Shown here: positions 37,017 through 45,167 of the stretch, in pieces
Layout of the letters: every line of letters starts with the position of its first letter
How positions within the stretch are numbered: the stretch's first letter is position 1
Assembly (NCBI RefSeq): GCF_026391055.1
Contig: NZ_JAPLET010000010.1
Location: 1 to 64,000 of the forward strand
Direction of reading: 5' to 3'
Length of the DNA: 64,000 nucleotides
Origin: Spirosoma sp.
GTDB taxonomy: Bacteria > Bacteroidota > Bacteroidia > Cytophagales > Spirosomataceae
The notes under the pieces: generated by a model
Told to the model about the DNA's origin: nothing
The model's input: only the letters and a program-made list of their open reading frames with translations
The model's database searches: none
Position numbers and translations under genes: made by a program

Positions 37017-37075
37017 CACTTTTAAAATCCTTAAAAAGGAATCTGTAAATCAGCTATTTACAATAAATATTCAAG

Positions 37076-37113
37076 TCCCTTCGGGAGCAAAACAACAGTA
37101 AAAGCCTTCATAC
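37076..37113 (+). repeat. Right attachment repeat (attR)
   Basis: A second copy of the 38-nt tRNA-Arg 3'-end repeat (see 26730-26767), one mismatch. Upstream the T-arm is only partly kept, so there is no second functional tRNA. Downstream, the terminator arm is degraded. It marks the right edge of the island. Confidence 0.85.
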
Positions 37114-37448
37114 TATATGTGTGAATGTTTTTACTGTTTTCAGACGTTTGTTTTCTATGCAGGCATAGCTCAGATACTAGCTTAAACCGCACACGCAACA
37201 TACTCACCTTCCATACTACGTTGCCGGGTACAGGAGGCTGGACAAGATATACTCACCGTTTCGTTAGTAACCATGCCTTTACTTTATCTTTTCCCTCAAA
37301 ACAAGTTGGCTCAACAATGCATTGTTTTGAGGATGCCATTAAAATACAGCAAAAATGGATACCCTGTCAGGCCATCAGTTCCTGGATTTCGTTAGATAGA
37401 TACGTGCTTTATCAACATTTTACTATCGGCCGCAGGCCGCCCTATACT

Positions 37449-40001
37449 ATGGAAAAGACGCCTAAAAACGAGAGCAGGCCCAGTAATCCGGCCGAACAGG
37501 ATGTTAACAACGTTCCCCAAAGCGGTGATCGACCCGGTCAGGGTAGCGAGCGGACCAATGACCATTACGACCCGCAGGGAAAACCCGATGCCGATAAACG
37601 TATTTTCCCAACTCCCGATAACGTGGGCGCAAAACATAAAAACCCGGTGCTGGCACAGCCACCCGAAGAATTCACCGGCCTTAAACTTGGCAAACCCGCC
37701 ACGGTGGCCGCTGGCGTTACCGCCGTCCTTAAATCCATGGAGTTTTCGTGGAGCGAAGCGGGCGTTGGCCGGGGTACGCATGCACTCCTGAAACTTAATC
37801 AGAAAGACGGTTTCGACTGTTCGTCCTGCGCCTGGCCTGACCCCGACGATCATCGGTCGGTAGCCGAGTTCTGCGAAAACGGTGCCAAAGCCACGGCCTC
37901 CGATGCCGATTCACGGCGGGCTGATCCCGAATTTTTTGCGAAGCATAGTCTGGTCGATTTGTCGCATATGACCGACCGGGATTTGAACAATTCGGGTCGA
38001 TTAACGCACCCGCTGGTACTCCGCCCCGGCGATACGCACTACCGTCCTATTACTTGGCGGGACGCTTTTCAGGTGGTAGCTGATGAATTGAACGCGCTCA
38101 AATCGCCCGACGAAGCTATTTTCTACACGTCGGGGAAAGTGCCTAACGAACCGGCTTATCTATATCAGCTTTTTGTACGGGAGTTTGGTACAAACAACCT
38201 GCCCGACTGTTCTAATATGTGCCACGAAAGCAGTGGTTCGGCGCTGAGTCCTACCCTCGGGCTGGGCAAAGGATCGGTAACGCTCAATGACGTTCACGAT
38301 GCCGAGGTTATCCTGATTATGGGCCAAAATCCTGGCACCAACCACCCACGTATGCTTACGGCCTTGCAGATCGCCAAGCGAAAAGGGGCCAAGATCATTG
38401 CCATTAATCCCCTGCACGAAGCCGGGTTGAGCCACTTCAAGAACCCGCAGGATTTCATGAATCCTATCAAAGCGGTGGGAACGTTGCTCAGCAAGGGTAC
38501 GCCCATTTCTGACCTGCATCTACAGGTGAAAATCAACGGCGATATGGCTGTACTGCGGGGCATTATGAAACACCTGCTCGCGGCTGAAGAGCAGAATCCC
38601 GGTCAGGTTATCGATCATGAATTCATTAGGGAATACACCGCCGGTTATGACGAGTTCATAACGACAATTCGCAACACCGCTTGGGAAGATATAGAAGAAA
38701 TGAGTGGTCTGTCGCGCGGGCAGTTGCTCGAAGCGTCCAACATCATTGCGCCCAAACAGAAGATCATTACCTGCTGGGCTATGGGCCTGACCCAGCAGAA
38801 AAACGGTGTGATGAGCATTCAGGAAATTGTTAACCTGCACCTGCTGAAAGGAGCGGTGGGCAAACCCGGTGCCGGTACCTGTCCCGTCCGTGGTCATTCC
38901 AATGTGCAGGGCGACCGTACAATGGGGATCTGGGAACGCCCGCATGATGATTTTCTGGACGCTCTCAAGAAAGAATATGGCTTCGAACCACCGCGCGAAC
39001 ATGGTCACGACACCGTAGAGTCGATTAAGGCGATGCATGAAGGAAAAACGAACGTATTCATGAGTCTGGGCGGCAATTTCCTGTCGGCCTCACCCGATAC
39101 CGAACTGGTAGCCGAAGCGCTTCGAAAACAGAGTCTGACCGTCTTTGTCAGTACCAAGCTCAACCGTGGTCACCTCGTCACGGGTAAAACGTCGCTGATA
39201 TTGCCCTGCTTCGCTCATCTGGATATTGATATGCAGAAATCAGGGCATCAGTTCACCTCCTGTGAAAACTCCATGGGTGTGGTGAGCCAAAACAAAGGCG
39301 TATTGGAGCCATTAGAAGGTGAAATGCTCAGTGAAGTTGCTATCCTATCGGGCATTGCCCTAACTACCCTGGGGGAGCGCACCAAAGTCGACTGGGTAGC
39401 CTACACCGAAAATTACGACACAATCCGGGATGCTATTGCCCGTGTGATTCCAGGCTTTGACAAGTTCAACGAGAAAATCCGCAAACCCGGCGGTTTCTAT
39501 CTGCCCAACGGACCTCGCGAGCGGAATTTCACCACCGAGAACGGAAAAGCCAATTTTACGGTGACCGACATGGTCAAACATACCCTTGAACCAGGCCAGC
39601 TCGTGCTGATGTCAATCCGCAGCCACGACCAGTTCAACACCACGATTTATGATTATAATGACCGGTATCGGGGTGTATATGGCGAACGCCGGATTATTTT
39701 TATGAACCCGCAGGATATGAAGGAGCGGGGTATTCAGGAACGGCAGTTGGTCAATATCACCAGCCATTTTGAGGGGCAGCAACGGAAATTGGAGCGGTTC
39801 GTAGCCATACCCTATCACATTCCGAAGGGCGACACAGCCGCATATTATCCAGAAGTAAACCCGCTGGTTCCCGTTGCCAGCGTCGCGTATATCAGCAACA
39901 CCCCAACGTCTAAGTTTATCGTTGTTACGGTAGAGCCCGTTGCCGAACGCCTGCCCGAAGGCAGTACATCAGCCGTTCCCATGGTGTTAGAAGCCAGTTA
40001 G
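37449..40001 (+). CDS. Molybdopterin oxidoreductase, FdhF/YdeP family
   Basis: An 850-aa molybdopterin enzyme of the formate-dehydrogenase-like alpha-subunit class (FdhF/YdeP). A hydrophilic tail of about 120 aa precedes the core. An N-terminal cysteine cluster (FDCSSCAWPDP and EFCENGAK) fits the iron-sulfur site of the family. Molybdopterin-binding segments include HESSGSALSPTLG, LIMGQNPGTNHPRM, CPVRGHSNVQGDRTMG and the C-terminal domain with MSIRSHDQFNTTIYDYNDR. YdeP relatives are linked to acid resistance, but activity as a formate dehydrogenase is not established. The frame opens at 37125; the ATG at 37449 starts just outside the island. No partner subunits lie next to it. Confidence 0.85.
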   Translation: MEKTPKNESRPSNPAEQDVNNVPQSGDRPGQGSERTNDHYDPQGKPDADKRIFPTPDNVGAKHKNPVLAQPPEEFTGLKLGKPATVAAGVTAVLKSMEFSWSEAGVGRGTHALLKLNQKDGFDCSSCAWPDPDDHRSVAEFCENGAKATASDADSRRADPEFFAKHSLVDLSHMTDRDLNNSGRLTHPLVLRPGDTHYRPITWRDAFQVVADELNALKSPDEAIFYTSGKVPNEPAYLYQLFVREFGTNNLPDCSNMCHESSGSALSPTLGLGKGSVTLNDVHDAEVILIMGQNPGTNHPRMLTALQIAKRKGAKIIAINPLHEAGLSHFKNPQDFMNPIKAVGTLLSKGTPISDLHLQVKINGDMAVLRGIMKHLLAAEEQNPGQVIDHEFIREYTAGYDEFITTIRNTAWEDIEEMSGLSRGQLLEASNIIAPKQKIITCWAMGLTQQKNGVMSIQEIVNLHLLKGAVGKPGAGTCPVRGHSNVQGDRTMGIWERPHDDFLDALKKEYGFEPPREHGHDTVESIKAMHEGKTNVFMSLGGNFLSASPDTELVAEALRKQSLTVFVSTKLNRGHLVTGKTSLILPCFAHLDIDMQKSGHQFTSCENSMGVVSQNKGVLEPLEGEMLSEVAILSGIALTTLGERTKVDWVAYTENYDTIRDAIARVIPGFDKFNEKIRKPGGFYLPNGPRERNFTTENGKANFTVTDMVKHTLEPGQLVLMSIRSHDQFNTTIYDYNDRYRGVYGERRIIFMNPQDMKERGIQERQLVNITSHFEGQQRKLERFVAIPYHIPKGDTAAYYPEVNPLVPVASVAYISNTPTSKFIVVTVEPVAERLPEGSTSAVPMVLEAS

Positions 40002-40126
40002 TTGTCGGTTTCCAACCTACATAAAGCAAGGAGGTCACTTGATTATGGTTACAACTGGTTACAAAAATAAGGCAGCATAGATGAAGTCATTAAAATAGTG
40101 TGTAACTTGCGTATAGTGCCAAACTA

Positions 40127-40160
40127 AAAACGCCGAACTCATTAAAGGCCCGGCGTTTCT
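40127..40160 (+). terminator. Terminator after the FdhF/YdeP gene
   Basis: AAACGCCG (40128-40135) pairs with CGGCGTTT (40151-40158) around a 15-nt loop. Part of a 480-bp gene-free region (40002-40485). Confidence 0.6.
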
Positions 40161-40284
40161 GCACTCTTTTCTTAACTTAAACGCTGTTACGCGCTGGGTA
40201 TATGACGAAATTTTCGTCTCTAGCGTTGCATCAAGATGTCCATTTTGTACAAACGGTATAATTCCTGTACAAATGGGCAGCATA

Positions 40285-40316
40285 CAAACGCCGGGCTTTA
40301 CCAAGTCCGGCGTTTG
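40285..40316 (+). terminator. Second hairpin in the same spacer
   Basis: A 14-bp stem with one mismatch (40285-40298 with 40303-40316) around a 4-nt loop. It shares the AACGCCGG core with 40128 and with the terminator at 60548. No ORF lies between the two hairpins, so its purpose is unclear; a small RNA between 40160 and 40316 is possible but unproven. Confidence 0.5.
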
Positions 40317-40485
40317 TGCGTTATTACAGAAAGGTTTTTGAGATACGCACCAGATTGAACAATTTCCTTAGTTTTGTTGTACGTATCAATGATTTATGGA
40401 TACCTAAGCTGAGGAACGTAAGTCATACCTACTATACCTATCTAAGACAGACGAATTCATTTTCGCGCTAAAACCTACGCACTAC

Positions 40486-42189
40486 ATGAACACCGAGTCA
40501 ACACTAAATCCCTATCCCTGGCGCCGTTTTTACCCCAAAGAGGTGCCGGACGAGATAAACCCAGATGCTTATTCATCGCTGGCAACGCTGATGGATGAGG
40601 GTTTTCGACGATTCACGGACCGGCCTGCTTATTCCTGCATGGGGAAAGAAATCACCTTTGGTGAGGTCGATAAGCTTTCAGCGCAGTTTGCCTCCTTTCT
40701 GCAAAACGAACTGAAGCTCCAGAAAGGGGATCGCATAGCGATTCAAATGCCTAACACGCTGCAATATCCGGTGGCAATGTTTGGTGCTTTGCGTGCGGGT
40801 CTGGCCGTTGTGAACACAAACCCGTTGTACACACCACGCGAGATGCAGCATCAGTTCAAGGACTCCGGAGTAAAAACCATTGTGATCCTGGCCAACTTTG
40901 CCAGCAATCTGGAGAAAATACTGGACCGAACGGACATACAGCACGTTATTGTCACTTCGCTCGGCGATTTGCTGGGTTTCCCCAAGAAGCAGATCGTTAA
41001 TGCGGTTGTCAAGTATGTGAAAAAGCTGGTTCCGGCTTACAACCTCCCCAACGCAATCTCATTCAATGATGCCCTGAGCCGGGGCAGCAGCCAGCCTTTC
41101 AAACCCGTAGCGATCAAAAATACGGACATGGCTTTTGTTCAGTACACGGGAGGCACCACGGGTGTTTCGAAAGGTGCTGTACTAACGCACCGAAACATCC
41201 TATCTAATGTTGAAGGGCAGGATTATTGGATGAAACCGGGTGGTATTCCCGATGGCGAAGGGATCATTGTGGCGGCTTTACCACTCTACCACGTATATGC
41301 ACTCACGACCAACGCACTGGCGGCACTGAAAAGCGGGTCCATGAATCTGCTGATTACCAATCCGCGCGATATGAACGCCTTTATCGACGATCTAAAAAAA
41401 TACAAGATCACTGCTTTTACAGGCGTCAACACACTTTATAATGGCCTGTTGAATAACCCTCGAATTGGCGAAGTCGACTTCAGCCACCTTAAAATCACAT
41501 CGGCCGGTGGTATGGCTCTGCAAACATCTGTTGCCGAACGATGGGCGAAACTGACCGGAAATACCCCCTGCGAGGGCTATGGCCTAACGGAGACATCGCC
41601 GGTCCTTTGTTCTAACCCTACCGATGGCACTGCACGGGTAGGCACGATTGGCATCCCCTGGCCGAGTACAGAAATGAAGATCATCCGCGACGATGGCAGC
41701 GATGCCCCCGTTGGCGAACCCGGCGAAATTGTAGCTCGTGGCCCGCAGGTGTTCAGCGGGTATTACAACCGGCCCGAAGAAACCGCCAAATCCATGCTGG
41801 GTGACTGGTTTAAAACCGGCGATGTGGGTGTTATGAATGAGGAAGGCTTCTTTAAGATTGTCGACCGCAAGAAAGACATGATCCTGGTATCTGGCTTTAA
41901 CGTTTATCCGAATGAGATAGAAGATGTGGTGGCCCAGTGTCCGGGCGTGCTCGAAGTGGCGTGTATTGGCGTTCCCGACGAGAAATCGACGGAGGTTGTC
42001 AAAATTTTTGTTGTAAAGAAAGACCCGGCGCTTGAGGCTGACACAATCAAAGCTTTTTGCCGTGAGAACCTGACACCCTATAAAGTACCCCGAATTATCG
42101 AATTCAGAACGGAGCTACCAAAGTCAAACGTTGGCAAAATCCTTCGCAAACCTCTACGGGACGAAGAGCTAGCCAAATTGAAAAAGTAG
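40486..42189 (+). CDS. fadD: Long-chain fatty-acid-CoA ligase
   Basis: An acyl-CoA synthetase of 567 aa: ATP plus CoA plus fatty acid gives acyl-CoA via an acyl-adenylate. AMP-binding motif YTGGTTGVSKGAVLTHRN near residue 220, the core GYGLTETSPVL, the hinge region DRKKDMILVSGFNVYPNEIED, and the C-terminal catalytic lysine in SNVGKILRKPLRDEEL. The length fits the long-chain FadD class, so activation of fatty acids for beta-oxidation or lipid synthesis is probable. It is a single gene with a long hairpin after it. The exact chain-length choice is not readable. Confidence 0.9.
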   Translation: MNTESTLNPYPWRRFYPKEVPDEINPDAYSSLATLMDEGFRRFTDRPAYSCMGKEITFGEVDKLSAQFASFLQNELKLQKGDRIAIQMPNTLQYPVAMFGALRAGLAVVNTNPLYTPREMQHQFKDSGVKTIVILANFASNLEKILDRTDIQHVIVTSLGDLLGFPKKQIVNAVVKYVKKLVPAYNLPNAISFNDALSRGSSQPFKPVAIKNTDMAFVQYTGGTTGVSKGAVLTHRNILSNVEGQDYWMKPGGIPDGEGIIVAALPLYHVYALTTNALAALKSGSMNLLITNPRDMNAFIDDLKKYKITAFTGVNTLYNGLLNNPRIGEVDFSHLKITSAGGMALQTSVAERWAKLTGNTPCEGYGLTETSPVLCSNPTDGTARVGTIGIPWPSTEMKIIRDDGSDAPVGEPGEIVARGPQVFSGYYNRPEETAKSMLGDWFKTGDVGVMNEEGFFKIVDRKKDMILVSGFNVYPNEIEDVVAQCPGVLEVACIGVPDEKSTEVVKIFVVKKDPALEADTIKAFCRENLTPYKVPRIIEFRTELPKSNVGKILRKPLRDEELAKLKK

Positions 42190-42264
42190 TCAACAGACAT
42201 GGTGTAACGGACCGCATTCGGTTGCCCAATACACCATGCCTTATACAATGAATTAAGTAATTGA

Positions 42265-42325
42265 GTCAGTATTTATAGAAAAGGCGTTCTCTTGATAAGA
42301 GAACGCCTTTTCTATAAATACTGAC
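42265..42325. terminator. Perfect 29-bp hairpin between convergent fadD and LytTR gene
   Basis: 42265-42293 is exactly complementary to 42297-42325 with a 3-nt loop. T-rich sequence lies inside both stem ends, so it can stop transcripts from either side. It is the strongest inverted repeat in the window. Confidence 0.8.
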
Positions 42326-42342
42326 TGTATAAGTTCAGACTT

Positions 42343-42780
42343 CTACGCTACTGGCCAGGGTGTATACATTGTTTTCAGTTCCTGCTGAAACCCTTTCACC
42401 TGCTTAATAAAGCGACTGGCTTTTCGGCGCGACACTTCGACACGGTCGCCGTTGACAAGACCGGCGCAAAGTTGCTGACCGGGGTAAATACCTTCCAGAT
42501 ACAGTAGGTTGATAATGTTTTTTTTATGCGGCCGGACAAACACTTTCGAAGATAACCGGCTCTCCATTTTTTTCAGCGTCAGGGATACTATTAACTGGCT
42601 TCCGTCGGCAAAGTGAAACAAGGTATAGTTCCCTTCACCTTCTAACCGAACAATGCGGTGCATGGGCATCTTTTTACGATATCCCCAAAAAGGCAGCGTT
42701 AAATCAGACAGGTCAAACTCGCCCGCAAGCTGTTCGACGGCTACTTTGGAAAGAGGACGGGCCACTAGGGGAGTTTTCAT
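42343..42780 (-). CDS. LytTR DNA-binding domain protein
   Basis: A 145-aa regulator: an N-terminal 40 aa of no known domain (LVARPLSKVAVEQLAGEFD), then a LytTR domain with IVRLEGEGNYTLFHFADG, KVFVRPHKKNIINL and VEVSRRKASRFIKQV. There is no receiver domain, and the kinase partner, if any, is elsewhere. It converges on fadD and faces cysM upstream across a 270-bp spacer. Confidence 0.82.
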   Translation of the reverse strand: MKTPLVARPLSKVAVEQLAGEFDLSDLTLPFWGYRKKMPMHRIVRLEGEGNYTLFHFADGSQLIVSLTLKKMESRLSSKVFVRPHKKNIINLLYLEGIYPGQQLCAGLVNGDRVEVSRRKASRFIKQVKGFQQELKTMYTPWPVA

Positions 42781-43052
42781 ACTATTTTAGCAATATGGGT
42801 GTGAATAATAGACTCGTCAACAGACTAACAGGAGATCCTGTAGCTTCCTGAACAAGCAATCAAGTTTACAAATTTTTACCTGTCTTCCAATCAGTTACCG
42901 TCTAAAAATACCTTGTTAAACAAAAAAATACCCTGATCTGGGTAGTTGAATTCTGGTTGGCTGGCGCTCATTTTTAGGGAAACAGCCCGGCGAACGAACT
43001 TATTGAGCTTCTTTCTCCTTGAAAACTACAGGACATTTTTTCATACATCAGC

Positions 43053-43925
43053 ATGGCAACCCTGCTTGATTTGGTCGGCAATACGCCTTTAGTTGAACTC
43101 AACCGACTAAATCCAAATCCCAACGTTACGTTATACGGTAAACTCGAAGGTAATAATCCAGGAGGTAGTGTAAAAGATCGAGCCGCCGTCAGCATGATTC
43201 AAGGCGCATTGGCCCGAGGAGATTTTAAGCCCGGCATGACGCTCGTTGAAGCCACCAGCGGGAATACCGGTATTGCCCTGGCCATGATTGCCCGGCTCTA
43301 CGACATTCCTATTGAGTTGGTCATGCCCGAAAACTCAACGCGCGAACGCGTACTGACTATGGAAGCTTTCGGGGCTAAAGTGACCCTGACTGAAACGATT
43401 GAAAGTGCCCGCGATTACGCCGATGCTCAGGTTCAGAAAGGTGGCTTTCTGATGCTCAACCAATTTGCCAACCCCGACAACTACCTGGCGCATTACCGGA
43501 CAACAGGTCCCGAAATCTGGCGCGACACGGCCGGAGAAATCACGCATTTTGTCTCATCAATGGGCACTACGGGCACCATTATGGGTACGTCGCGCTTTCT
43601 GAAAGAACAGAATTCCGATGTCCAGATCGTTGGATGCCAGCCTACCGATGGTTCTTCGATACCGGGAATCCGGAAATGGCCGGTCGAATATTTGCCCAAA
43701 ATTTTCGAACCACAGCGCGTAGACCGCATTATAGAGGTTTCTGCCGACGAAGCAACCCACATGACCCGTAAACTGGCCAACATAGAAGGTGTCTTTGCGG
43801 GCATGAGTAGTGGCGGATCTGTTCACGCGGCTGTGCAGCTGGCGCAGGAACTCGAATCAGGCGTTATCGTCTGTATCATCTGCGACCGGGGCGACCGCTA
43901 TCTTTCATCAGACCTGTTCGGTTGA
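43053..43925 (+). CDS. cysM: Cysteine synthase B (O-acetylserine sulfhydrylase)
   Basis: A PLP enzyme joining O-acetylserine and sulfide (or thiosulfate) to make cysteine. Schiff-base lysine at residue 41 in [15 protein letters not shown], the PLP-phosphate motif [36 protein letters not shown] and the end [14 protein letters not shown]. The 290-aa length and absence of a C-terminal regulatory extension match CysM rather than cystathionine beta-synthase. The first bases are preceded by an A/T-rich leader. Its stop is 34 nt upstream of the pyrD start. Confidence 0.9.
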   Translation: MATLLDLVGNTPLVELNRLNPNPNVTLYGKLEGNNPGGSVKDRAAVSMIQGALARGDFKPGMTLVEATSGNTGIALAMIARLYDIPIELVMPENSTRERVLTMEAFGAKVTLTETIESARDYADAQVQKGGFLMLNQFANPDNYLAHYRTTGPEIWRDTAGEITHFVSSMGTTGTIMGTSRFLKEQNSDVQIVGCQPTDGSSIPGIRKWPVEYLPKIFEPQRVDRIIEVSADEATHMTRKLANIEGVFAGMSSGGSVHAAVQLAQELESGVIVCIICDRGDRYLSSDLFG

Positions 43926-43926
43926 G

Positions 43927-43944
43927 TGTAGTACCGACGCTACA
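43927..43944. repeat. Small palindrome TGTAG/CTACA
   Basis: TGTAG (43927-43931) and CTACA (43940-43944) with the central TACCGACG, between cysM and pyrD. It resembles the GTAGCGACGCA repeat at 13839-13906. Confidence 0.35.
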
Positions 43945-43959
43945 GTTATCTTTGTACTT

Positions 43960-45009
43960 ATGTACAAGCATATTATTCTGCCCCTACTTTTCCGTTTCGA
44001 CGCGGAAACCATTCACCATACCGTAACGCGATTTCTGAAAATAGCCCTGTCAATTCCCGGCATGTCGGCGCTTTTCCGTTCGCTCTACGTCGTTAACGAC
44101 CAACGCTTGGCTCGTACGGTTTTTGGCCTGACGTTTCAGAACCCGATAGGCATGGCCGCCGGATTCGACAAAAACGCGGAGCTGGTCAGTGAGCTGAGCG
44201 ACTTGGGATTTGGTTTCGTGGAGATCGGTACGGTAACCCCCCGCCCTCAACCCGGCAACCCACGCCCACGCCTTTTCCGGCTGAAAGCCGATGGGGGCCT
44301 GATCAACCGCATGGGCTTTAACAACAAAGGGGCTGGCCCGGCCGCAGAACGACTTCGGCATTTTGCCAGGAACCGGGGCGGACGGCAGGTGATCGTTGGC
44401 GGCAACATCGGCAAGAATAAAGACACAGCTAACGAACAGGCACTGAGCGACTACCTGATCTGTTTTCGCGAACTGTTCGACGCGGTCGATTACTTTGTGG
44501 TTAATGTCAGTTCGCCCAATACGCCGGGTCTACGCGATTTGCAGGAACGTGGGCCCCTCACCCAACTCCTGACGGCCCTTCAGCAGGAAAATCGGCAGCG
44601 TCCGGTACCTAAGCCAATTCTGTTAAAGATCGCCCCCGATTTAACCAATGGTCAACTGGACGACATCATCGGGATCGTTGCCGAAACAGGCATTGCAGGG
44701 GTTATTGCCACCAACACAACCATCAGCCGGGATGGCCTGGCAACCGACACAGCCACGGTTACCCAAATGGGTGCGGGTGGTGTAAGTGGCCGACCTCTCC
44801 GGGAAAGGGCTACCGAGGTAATTCGGTACCTTCACCAGCAATCGGGCGGAGCGTTTCCGATCATTGGCGTTGGGGGCATCTTCTCGGCTGAGGATGCGCA
44901 GGAGAAACTCCGCGCCGGTGCCAGTCTGGTGCAGGTATACACCAGTTTTATCTACGAAGGGCCTGCTCTGGCCAAACGAATTAATAAAGCTTTGCTGAAC
45001 GATTTGTAA
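43960..45009 (+). CDS. pyrD: Dihydroorotate dehydrogenase (quinone), class 2
   Basis: The fourth step of de novo pyrimidine synthesis, oxidising dihydroorotate to orotate with transfer of electrons to quinone at the inner membrane. The N-terminus [20 protein letters not shown] is the class 2 membrane-association helix. FMN and substrate motifs include [51 protein letters not shown] with the catalytic serine of class 2, and [11 protein letters not shown]. The frame is open from 43810 inside cysM, but MYKHII at 43960 is the correct start (349 aa). ftsK follows 158 nt later. Confidence 0.92.
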   Translation: MYKHIILPLLFRFDAETIHHTVTRFLKIALSIPGMSALFRSLYVVNDQRLARTVFGLTFQNPIGMAAGFDKNAELVSELSDLGFGFVEIGTVTPRPQPGNPRPRLFRLKADGGLINRMGFNNKGAGPAAERLRHFARNRGGRQVIVGGNIGKNKDTANEQALSDYLICFRELFDAVDYFVVNVSSPNTPGLRDLQERGPLTQLLTALQQENRQRPVPKPILLKIAPDLTNGQLDDIIGIVAETGIAGVIATNTTISRDGLATDTATVTQMGAGGVSGRPLRERATEVIRYLHQQSGGAFPIIGVGGIFSAEDAQEKLRAGASLVQVYTSFIYEGPALAKRINKALLNDL

Positions 45010-45167
45010 AGCAGCCCATTGAAAGCCGTTACCTTTAGGCAAGCCCTTATTGCATGAATGTACCGGATAATCAGGTAGTCAAATTTTTGTGTGTATACAC
45101 CGTTCTCATCGTAGTTTCTCAGTAAAAAGTGAGAAATTTACCTGTAGCTACCGCCTAACATCAACGC

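Larger units (their letters stand above)
26744..37113. mobile_element. 10.3-kb genomic island inserted at tRNA-Arg(CCG)
   Basis: Bounded by direct repeats of the tRNA 3' end placed 10,346 bp apart, the usual product of site-specific integration by a tyrosine recombinase. Contents: DUF3892, five small or mid-size genes including RteC-like and excisionase-like HTH proteins, a replication-type gene split by a frameshift, a small cysteine protein, an MmeI-like restriction-modification gene with an in-frame stop, and a two-gene membrane module. Base composition drops to clearly AT-rich at 27.1-29.2 kb. No integrase, relaxase or coupling protein is visible, so it is either a decayed element or a cis-mobilised one that uses helper functions. 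The functional class is inference; the repeats are direct observation. Confidence 0.8.

Noticed and set aside
37071..37090. A second tRNA-Arg gene at the right island end
   Set aside because: Only the last part of the T-arm and acceptor is present; the rest of the cloverleaf is missing.
37125..37448. Upstream extension of the FdhF/YdeP frame to 37125
   Set aside because: The extra 108 codons run through the degraded attachment site and terminator remnant and have no family similarity; the ATG at 37449 gives a normal N-terminus.
40160..40316. A CRISPR-like or small RNA unit between two hairpins after the FdhF/YdeP gene
   Set aside because: Only two related hairpins, no regular spacers and no promoter box; best read as two terminators.
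43810..43959. Longer PyrD start inside cysM
   Set aside because: The added residues are an overlap with cysM in another frame; class 2 PyrD proteins begin with the membrane helix at 43960.
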